A program made the position numbers and the translations under genes. Shown here in pieces: positions 10,501 to 21,120 of a stretch of 64,000 nucleotides of DNA. The DNA is from Salinispirillum sp. LH 10-3-1 (GTDB lineage: Bacteria > Pseudomonadota > Gammaproteobacteria > Pseudomonadales > Natronospirillaceae). Numbering within the stretch: the first letter of the stretch is position 1; each line of letters starts with the position of its first letter. The stretch spans positions 1 to 64,000 of the forward strand of contig NZ_CP101717.1 of NCBI RefSeq assembly GCF_030643825.1. The letters run 5' to 3'. The notes below the pieces were generated by a model that saw nothing but the letters and a program-made list of their open reading frames with translations, did no database searches and was not told where the DNA came from.

Positions 10501-11946
10501 CCGTCGCCAGAACATTGGGCTAAAGATAACGATCAGGGTGAAGATCTCTAAGCGCCCCAACAGCATGGCGAAGCACAGAATCCACTTGGCGGGTACATTG
10601 ATGCTGGAATAGTTAGCGGCGGCTTCACCGAGCGCGGGGCCTAGGTTGTTCATTGCACTGCCCAACACCGCCCATGCGGTTAGAAAGTCCAGTCCGGTGG
10701 CGAGCAATAACGTCAAAAGAACCGTAAATGCGAACATATAAACGGCAAAGAAACCCCAGACAGCGGCCAGTACGCGCTCCGGGACTTCCTTACGGCCAAC
10801 TTTGACTGGAAATACGCCGTTCGGGTGAATCAGGCGTTTAATCTCGCGCACACCTTGTTTCCACAGCAATAAAATACGAATGGCTTTCATGCCGCCAGCG
10901 GTCGACGCCGCCGAGCCGCCAATAAACGACGACAAAAAGAGTAAAAACGGCAGAAAAAATGGCCAGTGCGAAAACCCCGTGGCGGCGAATCCAGCCGTGG
11001 TCATTACCGACGTCGCTTCGAAGGCGCCAATGCGAATGGCTCGCCAACCGGTCTCGGTGTTAGTGAAGGTGAGGCCGACGGCCATCACCACCATTAACCC
11101 GACGATGATGGTCAGGAAGAACCGGTATTCGGGGTCACGCCAATAGCCCAGCATACTTTTATTGCGGAAGGCGACGAAATGCAGGCTGAAGTTACCCGCA
11201 GCCAGCAGCATAAAAACGATGGCAATACTTTCGATGACGGCGCTGTCGTAATACCCGATGCTGGCGTCCTTGGTGGAAAAGCCGCCGATGGCTACGGTAC
11301 TGAAAGAGTGACCGATGGCGTCGAACAAGGTCATGCCTGCGGCCCAATAACCCAGGGCGCACAGCACCGTAATCCCCAGATAGATGTACCACAGCGCTTT
11401 CGCGGTTTCCGCGATACGCGGCGTCAACTTGTTGTCCTTCACCGGGCCAGGTGCTTCGGCACGGTAGAGCTGCATGCCACCTATCCCTAGCATCGGCAGT
11501 ATGGCGACCGCTAAGACCACAATCCCCATGCCACCCATCCATTGCAGTTGTTGGCGGTAGAACAAAATGGAGCGCGGCAGATCGTCGAGCCCGCTGATCA
11601 CCGTGGCCCCGGTGGTGGTCAGACCTGAGAAGGATTCAAAGAAGGCATCGGTAAAGGTCAGCGTCGGCGCGGTCGACAAAAACAACGGCAAGGCGCCCGC
11701 CGCTCCCAGCACCACCCAAAACAACGCCGTGACCAAAAAACCCTCACGCGTGCGCATCTCTTGCTGACTGCCATAAGACGGCAGCCACACCAACACGCCG
11801 ATTACAAAAATCACCACAAAGGATACCGCAAAGGGCATGATGCTGCTGTCGTCATACCACAGCGCTAAGCCCATGCTGGGCAGCATGGCAAAGGAAAACA
11901 GCATCAATAGAATGCCCAGTATGCGAAGGATCACGCGAAACTGCAT
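10498..11946 (-). CDS. trkH: Trk potassium uptake system, membrane subunit TrkH
   Basis: TrkH is the ion-conducting subunit of the low-affinity Trk K+ uptake system in the inner membrane. The 482-residue protein is almost wholly hydrophobic, with the four pore-loop repeats expected: around TTTGATVISGL, STVAIGGFSTKD, VMTTAGFAATGF and MNNLGPALGEA. It lies 20 bases after trkA in the same direction, so channel and regulatory subunit form an operon. Close relatives are called TrkH or TrkG; position and length favour TrkH. Confidence 0.94.
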   Translation of the reverse strand: MQFRVILRILGILLMLFSFAMLPSMGLALWYDDSSIMPFAVSFVVIFVIGVLVWLPSYGSQQEMRTREGFLVTALFWVVLGAAGALPLFLSTAPTLTFTDAFFESFSGLTTTGATVISGLDDLPRSILFYRQQLQWMGGMGIVVLAVAILPMLGIGGMQLYRAEAPGPVKDNKLTPRIAETAKALWYIYLGITVLCALGYWAAGMTLFDAIGHSFSTVAIGGFSTKDASIGYYDSAVIESIAIVFMLLAAGNFSLHFVAFRNKSMLGYWRDPEYRFFLTIIVGLMVVMAVGLTFTNTETGWRAIRIGAFEATSVMTTAGFAATGFSHWPFFLPFLLFLSSFIGGSAASTAGGMKAIRILLLWKQGVREIKRLIHPNGVFPVKVGRKEVPERVLAAVWGFFAVYMFAFTVLLTLLLATGLDFLTAWAVLGSAMNNLGPALGEAAANYSSINVPAKWILCFAMLLGRLEIFTLIVIFSPMFWRR

Positions 11947-11966
11947 AGTGCTGGTCTATCCCTTGG

Positions 11967-13343
11967 TTAAAAGAACGTAAGCCCAACCTGAAAAAGGCGT
12001 TCGACATCCGGGGTCCGTCGTTTATCGACCAAAAACAGAATGACGTGGTCTTCGGCTTCTATCACCAGCTTGTTGTTGGCGATAATCACCTCGTCTTGGC
12101 GCACCACCGCGCCGATGGTGGTGCCTTCAGGGAGGTCTATATCCTCAATGGCTTTACCGACCACTTTTGAACTGGCCGCGTCACCGTGGGCTACCGCTTC
12201 GATGGCTTCCGCTGCACCGCGTCGCAGCGAGTGAACGTTTACGATATCGCCCCGACGTACGTACGCCAGTAAGGTGCCGATGGTGGCGTGTGAAGGCGAA
12301 ATAGCGACGTCTATTTCACCACCCTGAACGAGATCAACGTACGCCGGGTTGTTGATCAAGGCCATGACCTTGCGCGCTCCCAGACGCTTAGCCAGCATGG
12401 ATGACATGATGTTGGCTTCATCATCATTGGTCAGTGCCATGAAAATATCGGTATCTTCGATGTTTTCGCTCAACAACAATTCTTGGTCTGACGCATCACC
12501 TTGCAAGACAAGCGCGTGGTTCAGGTGTTCCGACAGATAGTGGCAGCGCTCCGTATTGCGCTCGAGAACTTTTAAGCGATAACGCGACTCAATTGCCGAC
12601 GCCAGGCGGTACCCAATGTTCCCGCCGCCCGCGATCACGATGCGGCGGTAGGCGCTCTCCTTGCGGCGCAATTCGTTCATAACGCCCTTGATGTCTTTTT
12701 GCGCCGCGATGAAGAACACCTCATCCTCGGCTTCGATCACCGTATTGCCGCGCGGTAGAATAGCGCGGTCTTTACGGAAGATCGCCGCAACTCGGGTTTT
12801 GGCGTTGGGCATATGTTCGCGCAGATAGCCCAGTTCCTGGCCAACCAATAAGCCGCCGGTGATGGCCTTTACGGCCACCAACTGCACCTTGCCATCGGCA
12901 AAATCCAGTACTTGCAGTGCCCCGGGGTGTTCCACCAAGCGTTGTATGTAATCACAGACTACCTGTTCAGGGCTGATCAATACATCGATGGGAATGGCGT
13001 TGTTGTTAAAGAGTATTTCGGCGCGTTTCAGATAGTGCGGGTTGCGAATTCGGGCGATCTTGGTGGGCGTGCGAAACAGTGCATAGGCGACTTGGCAGGC
13101 CACCATATTCACTTCGTCGCTGTTGGTCACCGAGATCATCAAGTCCGCGTCGTCGGCACCCGCCTGCATCAGTATATTAGGGTGTGACGCCAAGCCGTGT
13201 ACGGTGCGAATATCCAGTCGATCTTGCAGCTCGCGCAGCCGAACGGCATCGGTATCGACCAAGGTAATGTCGTTGTCTTCATGCGCCAGTGTGCTGGCGA
13301 GTGAGCCACCGACCTGGCCGGCACCGAGAATGATGATCTTCAT
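11967..13343 (-). CDS. trkA: Trk potassium uptake system, regulatory subunit TrkA
   Basis: TrkA is the cytoplasmic nucleotide-binding subunit that gates TrkH. It has two tandem RCK units: the first begins with the Rossmann motif [11 protein letters not shown] (about 7-17) and the second with [11 protein letters not shown] (about 239-249), each followed by a TrkA_C domain. The length, 458 residues, equals the E. coli protein. It is 12 bases downstream of rsmB, the same rsmB-trkA linkage as in E. coli and Pseudomonas, suggesting a def-fmt-rsmB-trkA-trkH transcription unit. Confidence 0.96.
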   Translation of the reverse strand: MKIIILGAGQVGGSLASTLAHEDNDITLVDTDAVRLRELQDRLDIRTVHGLASHPNILMQAGADDADLMISVTNSDEVNMVACQVAYALFRTPTKIARIRNPHYLKRAEILFNNNAIPIDVLISPEQVVCDYIQRLVEHPGALQVLDFADGKVQLVAVKAITGGLLVGQELGYLREHMPNAKTRVAAIFRKDRAILPRGNTVIEAEDEVFFIAAQKDIKGVMNELRRKESAYRRIVIAGGGNIGYRLASAIESRYRLKVLERNTERCHYLSEHLNHALVLQGDASDQELLLSENIEDTDIFMALTNDDEANIMSSMLAKRLGARKVMALINNPAYVDLVQGGEIDVAISPSHATIGTLLAYVRRGDIVNVHSLRRGAAEAIEAVAHGDAASSKVVGKAIEDIDLPEGTTIGAVVRQDEVIIANNKLVIEAEDHVILFLVDKRRTPDVERLFQVGLTFF

Positions 13344-13355
13344 AGTGCTGTCCGT

Positions 13356-14648
13356 TTAGGATTGTAGTTTCTGCAGCCGTGCATAATAGAAGCCGTCGGA
13401 TCCGCCCTTTAATGGCAGCCATTGTTGACCTATTTTTAATGGAAGTCCACGGCTGGCGGGTAACGCCGCTGCCGCCGCATCGGGGGTCCGAGCGAGAAAT
13501 GCACTGACCTGCTCTTCATTTTCGGCGGGCAAGACAGAACAGGTGGTGTAGAGCAGGAACCCACCGGGTTTCAGCATGGGCCACACGGCGTCTAAAATGC
13601 GCCGCTGGGTTTTTACCAGCTGGGCAATGTCTTCTGGACGGCGCAGCAGTTTAATGTCCGGATGACGACGTATCACGCCTGTGCCAGAACAAGGCACGTC
13701 CAACAGAATTCGGTCGAACGGTTTGTGATTCCAGTAAGCGTCAATGTCTTCGGCGCTGGCACAATGCAACACGGCGTTTAAACCGATACGCGTCAGATTC
13801 TCTTCAATACGTACTAGGCGTCGACTGTCTTGGTCCACCGCAATGACATCGCCATTGCCCTGAATCAGCTCCAAAATATGGCCGGTCTTACCGCCGGGTG
13901 CCGCACAGGCGTCCAGAATACGCTGGCCGGGTTGTGGATCCAGCCAGTGGGCGGCCATCTGTGCCGCTTCATCCTGCACCGATACCCGGCCTTCGGTAAA
14001 ACCGGGCAACGCCGTGACATCTGTGGCTTTGTCTAACGTGATACCGTAAGGACTGACCTGTGTGGGTTGGGCAGCAATGTCCCAACTGGCCAACTCGGCT
14101 AAATAGTCGATGCGACTTTGTTTGGTCAGATTCAAGCGCAAGGTTAACGGCCCAGGCTCCTGATTGGCTTGCACAATGCTTTGCCAGTCATTGGGCCAGG
14201 CCGTACGCAGCATATCTAGCATCCATTGTGGATGATTCCAGCGCGCCGGTTCCTTGAACTGGGCCTGTAGGTGGCCGACGGTGGCTTTGCGCAGAACGGC
14301 GTTTAACAAGCCGCGCGCCCAGTCTTTTTTAAGCAGCTTCGCGGCATCGACGGTACTGGCGACGGCGGCATGGTCGGGAATCGACAAAAACCGTACCTGA
14401 CAGATGCCGACCAACAGTAAACAATAGACGTCGAGGTCTTTCTTGCGCAACGGTTTCGTTAACGCGCTGTTGGCCAGCGCCTCAAGCTCTTGAAAGTGCC
14501 GAATGGTTTGATAGACCAGCGCTTGTAACAAGCCTTTGTCGCGCGCCGGTATGTCTTGTAACGCGGCCGGCAAGGCTTCGTTCAGAGATACACGGTCTTG
14601 CCAGACCTGTAAGACGGCGCGGGCAGCGGCAACACGGGTGCGGGCCAT
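13356..14648 (-). CDS. rsmB: 16S rRNA (cytosine(967)-C(5))-methyltransferase RsmB
   Basis: RsmB methylates C967 of 16S rRNA using S-adenosylmethionine. An N-terminal NusB-like RNA-binding domain (about 1-140) precedes a Rossmann methyltransferase with the SAM-binding stretch DACAAPGGKTGHILEL. Both expected active-site cysteines are present, in PCSGTGVIRRHPDIK and TTCSVLPAENEEQV. The start codon overlaps the fmt stop by one base (TGATG), indicating translational coupling. Length 430 is normal. Confidence 0.95.
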   Translation of the reverse strand: MARTRVAAARAVLQVWQDRVSLNEALPAALQDIPARDKGLLQALVYQTIRHFQELEALANSALTKPLRKKDLDVYCLLLVGICQVRFLSIPDHAAVASTVDAAKLLKKDWARGLLNAVLRKATVGHLQAQFKEPARWNHPQWMLDMLRTAWPNDWQSIVQANQEPGPLTLRLNLTKQSRIDYLAELASWDIAAQPTQVSPYGITLDKATDVTALPGFTEGRVSVQDEAAQMAAHWLDPQPGQRILDACAAPGGKTGHILELIQGNGDVIAVDQDSRRLVRIEENLTRIGLNAVLHCASAEDIDAYWNHKPFDRILLDVPCSGTGVIRRHPDIKLLRRPEDIAQLVKTQRRILDAVWPMLKPGGFLLYTTCSVLPAENEEQVSAFLARTPDAAAAALPASRGLPLKIGQQWLPLKGGSDGFYYARLQKLQS

Positions 14649-15595
14649 CAGTTCAATACCTCACCGTCTTGCAGGGCCTGACCTTGTCCCCGTAACCAGT
14701 CTCCTGCCGCCATGGCTTTCTTGCCCGGTGGTTGTAGTGTTTTGATGCTCAGCCAACCCTGTGTGCACGCCACTGAGAAGTGGTCTTTATGGCGGCGCAC
14801 AGTGCCGGGTGGAACAGTATGCGTGCCGGATTCGGCGTCGGCCGACCAAACGCGATAGGTCTGATCGCGCCATTGAAAACTGCTCACCGGCCACGGATTG
14901 AACGCCCGTACTCGGCGCGCCAATGTGTCTGCGGTCTCTTGCCAATGCAGTGCCGCTTCGTCCTTGCTCAGTTTGTGTGCGTAGGTCACGCCGCTTTCGG
15001 GTTGGGGTGTGGCTTGTTGCAGTAATGGCGCAGCTTGCGGCAGAAAATCGAGCAGTAATTCAATGCCACTGGCGGCGAGCGCATCGTGCAGATCACCGGC
15101 ATTCATATCATCGCTAATCGTTACCACCGCACGAGAAATCACCGGGCCGGTATCTAGCCCTGCGTCCATCTGCATCAGGCAGACGCCACTTTCTCGATCA
15201 CCGGCTTCGATGGCCCGCTGTATGGGGGCGGCACCACGCCAACGTGGTAATAATGAAGCGTGTACATTGACGCAACCTAACCGTGGCGCATCCAAAACGG
15301 ATTGCGGTAAGATCAGGCCATAGGCGATCACGATCATCAGGTCGGCGTCATAGGCGCGTAACTGAGCGAGGGCGTGGTCATTGCCGCGCAGCTTTTCAGG
15401 CTGTTCCACTGGAATGCCTGCTGCAACCGCGGCCGCTTTGACAGGCGAAGGTAAGGGCTGCCGACCACGTCCGGCAGGGCGGTCAGGCTGGGTGTATACC
15501 GCAACCGGTACTATGCCGTGATCAATTAAAGCCTGTAATGGGCGTGCGGCAAACTCAGGCGTACCGGCGAAAATAATACGGAGCGGGGACGACAT
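14648..15595 (-). CDS. fmt: Methionyl-tRNA formyltransferase
   Basis: Fmt formylates the methionine on initiator tRNA using 10-formyl-tetrahydrofolate. The formyl-folate and catalytic region HASLLPRWRGAAPIQRAI and the N-terminal FAGTPEFAARPL are typical, and a C-terminal OB-like tRNA-binding domain completes the 315-residue protein. Its partner def lies 43 bases upstream, but a terminator-like hairpin separates them. The upstream ribosome site is poor. Confidence 0.96.
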   Translation of the reverse strand: MSSPLRIIFAGTPEFAARPLQALIDHGIVPVAVYTQPDRPAGRGRQPLPSPVKAAAVAAGIPVEQPEKLRGNDHALAQLRAYDADLMIVIAYGLILPQSVLDAPRLGCVNVHASLLPRWRGAAPIQRAIEAGDRESGVCLMQMDAGLDTGPVISRAVVTISDDMNAGDLHDALAASGIELLLDFLPQAAPLLQQATPQPESGVTYAHKLSKDEAALHWQETADTLARRVRAFNPWPVSSFQWRDQTYRVWSADAESGTHTVPPGTVRRHKDHFSVACTQGWLSIKTLQPPGKKAMAAGDWLRGQGQALQDGEVLN

Positions 15596-15610
15596 AAGGA
15601 AACGCCTTGA

Positions 15611-15647
15611 ACAATAAAAAAGAAGAGCGGGTTAACCATTAACCCGC
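15611..15647 (-). terminator. Terminator-like hairpin between def and fmt
   Basis: On the minus strand, GCGGGTTAA (15639-15647) and TTAACCCGC (15627-15635) form a perfect 9-bp stem with loop TGG, followed by TCTTCTTTTTTATTG. The left arm contains the def stop codon. It looks like a real intrinsic terminator, so fmt expression would depend on read-through or its own promoter. Confidence 0.75.
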
Positions 15648-16142
15648 TTCGCGGTGTGCTTTTTCCAGTTTCTTGCGAATGCGGTTCCGTTTCAGCGTAG
15701 AAAGGTAGTCTACAAACAGCTTACCGTCCAAATGGTCGCATTCGTGCTGAATGCAGATGGCGAAAAGGTCCTTGGCTTCCAACGTGAAGCGCTCGCCCTC
15801 GGTGTTCAAGGCGCTAACACGAATGTGATTGTGCCGAGTCACTTCTTCATAATACCCCGGCACCGACAAACAGCCTTCCGGATACAGTATTTCTTCGCCC
15901 AACAGCTCGATCTCTGGGTTAATAAAGACGTGTGGATCATCTTGCTCTTCCGAGACGTCCACGACAATCACCCGTTGATGAACGTTCACCTGTGAAGCCG
16001 CCAGGCCAATACCCGGAGCTTGATACATGGTTTCGAGCATATCACCGGCGAGCGTCCGAATGCTGTCGTCTACCTCGGCCACGGGTTTCGCCTTGGTTCG
16101 TAGCCGTGGATCTGGGAACTCAAGGATCTCTAAAATAGCCAT
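15639..16142 (-). CDS. def: Peptide deformylase
   Basis: Def is a metalloenzyme that removes the N-formyl group from nascent proteins. The three diagnostic motifs are present: [17 protein letters not shown] (Cys metal ligand) and QHECDHLDG (two His ligands and the catalytic Glu). The frame is open upstream to 16277, but the start at 16142 ([15 protein letters not shown]) gives 167 residues, matching the family, and leaves room for the promoter of the divergent LysM gene. The extra 45 residues of the longer version look like translated leader. Confidence 0.96.
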   Translation of the reverse strand: MAILEILEFPDPRLRTKAKPVAEVDDSIRTLAGDMLETMYQAPGIGLAASQVNVHQRVIVVDVSEEQDDPHVFINPEIELLGEEILYPEGCLSVPGYYEEVTRHNHIRVSALNTEGERFTLEAKDLFAICIQHECDHLDGKLFVDYLSTLKRNRIRKKLEKAHREAG

Positions 16143-16278
16143 AATTCTTTCAAAAACTCCCGGGTTCACGTCGGTTAAACGGGAACCGCATCGCATTAAC
16201 ACACACACTGCGTTTGCAGCGCGGGTAATATGGTTTAAGCTAACTTCATTTGTAGCAAATGATATAGGGAATCGCACG

Positions 16279-17364
16279 ATGAGGAAACGACTTATCGGTC
16301 TCCTGCTGGCAAGCTGTATTGCCGCTGTGGCTCATGCCGACATTTTGTCGATCCGTGAAGACGTTCCGGAACGCTATGTCGTCAAGTCAGGCGATACACT
16401 CTGGGACATTGCAGAGTTGTTTCTGCAAAGTCCATGGCGGTGGAATGAAATCTGGTACCAAAACCCGCAAATTGAAAATCCGCACCTGATATTTCCGGGC
16501 GACATCATTGGCCTGCGTTGGATTGACGGTGAGCCGCGCCTGACCACCCTAGAGCGTGGACTGGAAGCTGACACAGTGCGGTTAACGCAAGATATGGCAG
16601 ACGATGGTGTGGTGCGATTGCAACCCGCGGTGCGCTACTTCAATGTGGACCAAGCCATTCCGGCCATTCCGCGCGAATACATTCAACCGTTCTTGAACGC
16701 CAGTCAAATTGTTACCGGTGAAGAACTCAATGCCGCCGCCTATGTGGTCAGTGGGGAAGAGGGCCGTATTGTGATCGGCGCCGGTGATCGGCTGTATGCA
16801 CGCGGTAACTGGGCAGGCGATGGTGTGGCGTATGAATTGTTTCGTGCCGGTGAAGCTTATCGCGACCCAGTCACCAATGATTTCCTAGGCGTAGAGGCGA
16901 TTGCCTTAGGCCGAGCAGAAATGGAAGCCATTCAGGGCGATGTCGCGAAGCTGCATGTCGTGACCAGTCGTTCCAATATACGTTTGGGCGATCGTTTAAT
17001 GCTCAGCGAGCGCACGCGCTTGGAGCCAACGTTTTTCCCAGCGACACCACCAGAGGGAATGACCGGGCAAATTCTGTCCGTGGTTGAAGGGCTCAGCATC
17101 ATTGGGCAATTCAACGTCGTGCTCTTGAACCGCGGAGCGGTGGACGGTGTTGCCACCGGGCATGTGTTCGACATCATGCGGCAGGGTGAAGTTGTGCGTG
17201 ACCCGATCAATAACCAATTGATCCGGCTACCGGAGGAGCAAGGCGGTATGATGATGGTGTTCCGTGTGTTCGATCGCATGTCGTACGCCTTGGTTATGGA
17301 GGCCACCAATACCATGAAAGTCGGGGACACCTTTCGTGTACCCAGCATCCGTCGCATTCCTTGA
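16279..17364 (+). CDS. LysM-domain secreted protein (PA0020-like)
   Basis: A 361-residue exported protein. Residues 1-21 form a signal peptide (basic start, LLLASC core, cleavage near AHA-D). A LysM domain follows (about 34-84; [17 protein letters not shown] and [13 protein letters not shown]), which normally binds peptidoglycan. The rest is beta-rich without a recognised catalytic motif. ATG 16279 is chosen over the longer frame from 16027 because AGGGA lies 8 bases upstream and a signal peptide starts there. It stands divergent from def and before dprA, exactly as in Pseudomonas. It probably acts in the periplasm at the cell wall; the exact role is unknown. Confidence 0.85.
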   Translation: MRKRLIGLLLASCIAAVAHADILSIREDVPERYVVKSGDTLWDIAELFLQSPWRWNEIWYQNPQIENPHLIFPGDIIGLRWIDGEPRLTTLERGLEADTVRLTQDMADDGVVRLQPAVRYFNVDQAIPAIPREYIQPFLNASQIVTGEELNAAAYVVSGEEGRIVIGAGDRLYARGNWAGDGVAYELFRAGEAYRDPVTNDFLGVEAIALGRAEMEAIQGDVAKLHVVTSRSNIRLGDRLMLSERTRLEPTFFPATPPEGMTGQILSVVEGLSIIGQFNVVLLNRGAVDGVATGHVFDIMRQGEVVRDPINNQLIRLPEEQGGMMMVFRVFDRMSYALVMEATNTMKVGDTFRVPSIRRIP

Positions 17365-17380
17365 CCCGTAGTTAGGCAGA

Positions 17381-17410
17381 TTTAAAAAAGCCCCCGCAAG
17401 GTCGCGGGGG
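17381..17410 (-). terminator. GC-rich terminator hairpin reading leftwards, between LysM gene and dprA
   Basis: CCCCCGC (17391-17397) pairs with GCGGGGG (17404-17410). The U tract (CTTTTTTAAA) is on the minus strand, although both neighbouring genes are on the plus strand; the plus strand has no T run after the stem. It may block antisense transcription coming from downstream. Confidence 0.6.
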
Positions 17411-17439
17411 TCGTTCCACCCAACACAAGGCAGTTAGCT

Positions 17440-18540
17440 ATGATAGACCAGACGACTTTGCAGTGGCTCATACTGCATTTGGTGCCCGGTATCGGTGGCC
17501 GTCGCTTAACACAATTTCTTACTTCTTTCGGTTCTCCCTCCACATTGCCCGAATTAACTCGGGCGGACCTGCAAACGCTGCGTTGGCCTGTCGATGTGGT
17601 GGACCAGCTTTGCCGAGCCGCACACAACCCGTGGCACGAACTGCCCGAATTGAAACGCATCGCCAACTGGCAAGCGGCGGACAGACACCATTTGCTGACA
17701 CCCAGCCATGCCGACTACCCATGGCAGCTCACAGCGTCGTTACCTGATTATCCACCCGTGCTCTATGTGCAAGGCAACCCCGGTGTCTTGACCTTGCCAC
17801 AGTTGGCGGTGGTGGGGAGCCGACGGCCGGGCAGTACCAGTCGTCAGTTGACCGACGATTGGTGTCGTCGTTTGGCGGCACAAGGTGTAGTGATCACCAG
17901 TGGCTTAGCGGCCGGAATCGACATTACCGCGCATTTGGCGGCGCTCGCCGTTGACGGTCAAACAGTCGCCGTGATGGGCAGTGGCTTCGATCACGTATAC
18001 CCCAAGGGGCATGCACGCCATCTTGATGCAATTGCCGCCAATGGCGCGGTGTTGACCGAGCATTGTCCATCAACACCGCCGTCGCCCGGTAACTTCCCGC
18101 GCCGCAACCGCATTGTCGCGGCACTGTCGCAGGCGGTTTTGGTGGTGGAGGCCGCACTGAAAAGTGGTTCCTTGATTACGGCGAAGCTGGCCGCCGAATA
18201 CGGACGGGATGTCTTGGCGGTGCCCGGCCATCCGTATTACCCAAATGCCCAAGGATGTAACCAACTGCTGCGTGATGGTGCCGAGCTCGCTGCCGACTGG
18301 GCCGACGTGAGTGCTCACTTCGGCATGATAGAAGCGCAACACGAGCCAGTGCAGCAGATTCTCGTCTCGGGGCTACAGAATGACCTGTTGGCCCTGATCG
18401 GTACGGAGCCTACAGCATTGGAAACCTTGTCGAGCGAGCTGCAAAAACCGCTGAACGAACTCTATGAAGCACTTCTAGATATGGAACTGAGTGGCTTAAT
18501 ACAGCCGCAAGGTGGTTCTTATGTGCGCTTGGTGCCTTAA
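17440..18540 (+). CDS. dprA: DNA-processing protein DprA
   Basis: DprA (Smf) protects incoming single-stranded DNA during natural transformation and loads RecA. The Rossmann-like core shows GSRRPGSTS, ITSGLAAGID and GSGFDHVYPKGH, followed by FPRRNRIVAALS and AALKSGSLITAKLAAEYGRDVLAVPG. A SAM-like N-terminal region and a C-terminal winged-helix segment (about 305-366) flank it. Length 366 is normal. Order LysM-dprA-tsaC matches Pseudomonas. Presence of dprA alone does not prove competence. Confidence 0.95.
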   Translation: MIDQTTLQWLILHLVPGIGGRRLTQFLTSFGSPSTLPELTRADLQTLRWPVDVVDQLCRAAHNPWHELPELKRIANWQAADRHHLLTPSHADYPWQLTASLPDYPPVLYVQGNPGVLTLPQLAVVGSRRPGSTSRQLTDDWCRRLAAQGVVITSGLAAGIDITAHLAALAVDGQTVAVMGSGFDHVYPKGHARHLDAIAANGAVLTEHCPSTPPSPGNFPRRNRIVAALSQAVLVVEAALKSGSLITAKLAAEYGRDVLAVPGHPYYPNAQGCNQLLRDGAELAADWADVSAHFGMIEAQHEPVQQILVSGLQNDLLALIGTEPTALETLSSELQKPLNELYEALLDMELSGLIQPQGGSYVRLVP

Positions 18541-18636
18541 CCCGCACGCCACTGACACTGATGCATGTTTTCGGTGAGTTGCGATGAGTTTTTCAAATTC
18601 GCCATGACCTCTGTATCATAGGTGCCTTGATGATCC

Positions 18637-18660
18637 GGCGAGCGTGCTCGTCTCTTTCTT
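18637..18660 (+). terminator. Weak candidate terminator after dprA
   Basis: GGCGAG (18637-18642), loop CGTG, CTCGTC (18647-18652) form a 6-bp stem with one G-U pair, followed by the T-rich TCTTTCTT. It sits in the 156-bp dprA-tsaC gap. The stem is short and the T run interrupted. Confidence 0.3.
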
Positions 18661-18696
18661 TGGGCTATCTTTTCAGGCTATGGCGCAATACAGACT

Positions 18697-19245
18697 ATGA
18701 AGCAGAGCTGGCAAAAAATTCGACGCGCATTCTACGACGGCCAACTACTGGCCTACCCGACGGAAGCGGTCTGGGGGTTGGGGTGCGACCCGTTCAATGA
18801 GGGCGCAGTGCGCCGCCTTCAAGCGGTCAAAAACCGTTCCGCGGGGAAGGGGTTGATCTTAGTCGCCGGGGCGTGGGCACAACTGGACCCGGTTTTGGCG
18901 CATTTGTCGGAGGACGAAAAAAAGCCCTTATACGATACCTGGCCTGGTCCGGTTACCTGGCTAATTCCGCGCCCGCCGGCCATTCCACAATGGATTGTCG
19001 GGCAGTACGACACGGTCGCCGTGCGTCTCAGCACGCATCCGGGTGTGATAGAACTCACGCAAGCACTCGGCAGCATGGTGGTATCGACCAGCGCCAACCA
19101 TTCCGGCAAGTCTCCGGCACGCAACGCCTTGCAAGTCCGCCGCTGGTTCGGGTCGGATGTGCCGGTCATTATTCCCGGCCCCTTGGGCGGGCAGTTGAAG
19201 CCCAGCCGCATCTTTGACCTGCGCACCGGCGAACAACTGCGCTAG
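18697..19245 (+). CDS. tsaC: Threonylcarbamoyl-AMP synthase TsaC
   Basis: TsaC (YrdC/Sua5 family) makes threonylcarbamoyl-AMP from threonine, bicarbonate and ATP, the first step of t6A37 tRNA modification. The short form, 182 residues without a Sua5 C-terminal domain, is characteristic. Family features include AYPTEAVWGLGCDP (about 19-32), the KNRSAGKGLILV nucleotide-binding stretch and STSANHSGKSPA near 128. No clear ribosome site precedes the ATG. It lies before hemF as in many relatives. Confidence 0.94.
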   Translation: MKQSWQKIRRAFYDGQLLAYPTEAVWGLGCDPFNEGAVRRLQAVKNRSAGKGLILVAGAWAQLDPVLAHLSEDEKKPLYDTWPGPVTWLIPRPPAIPQWIVGQYDTVAVRLSTHPGVIELTQALGSMVVSTSANHSGKSPARNALQVRRWFGSDVPVIIPGPLGGQLKPSRIFDLRTGEQLR

Positions 19246-19269
19246 GCCGTCCGGGCACCAAAACATTGA

Positions 19270-21023
<1,754 letters not shown>

Positions 21024-21029
21024 GGTGGT

Positions 21030-21045
21030 GTGTTTACACCCGCCA
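21030..21045. repeat. 16-base repeat, copy 1, after aroE
   Basis: GTGTTTACACCCGCCA occurs here, 6 bases past the aroE stop, and again exactly at 24685-24700 just past the prlC stop. A third related element nearby, GGCGGGT (21070-21076) with ACCCGCC (21095-21101), can form a 7-bp stem in the same convergent gap. Confidence 0.6.
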
Positions 21046-21120
21046 CTACAATAACGTTCGATCGCTACCGGCGGGTATACTCATACAGAAAAGCACCCGC
21101 CCGAAGATGTCGAATATCTT

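Noticed and set aside
16143-16277. N-terminal extension of peptide deformylase by 45 codons
   Set aside because: Peptide deformylases start close to the sequence found at 16142, and the extension would cover the promoter region of the divergent LysM gene.
17748-17757. DnaA-box-like TTATCCACC in dprA
   Set aside because: A single site with a mismatch at the last position inside a coding region, far from dnaA, without neighbouring boxes. The origin is more likely just left of base 1.
18541-18696. A tRNA or small RNA in the dprA-tsaC gap
   Set aside because: No cloverleaf, CCA end or strong structured element was found; only a weak terminator-like stem.
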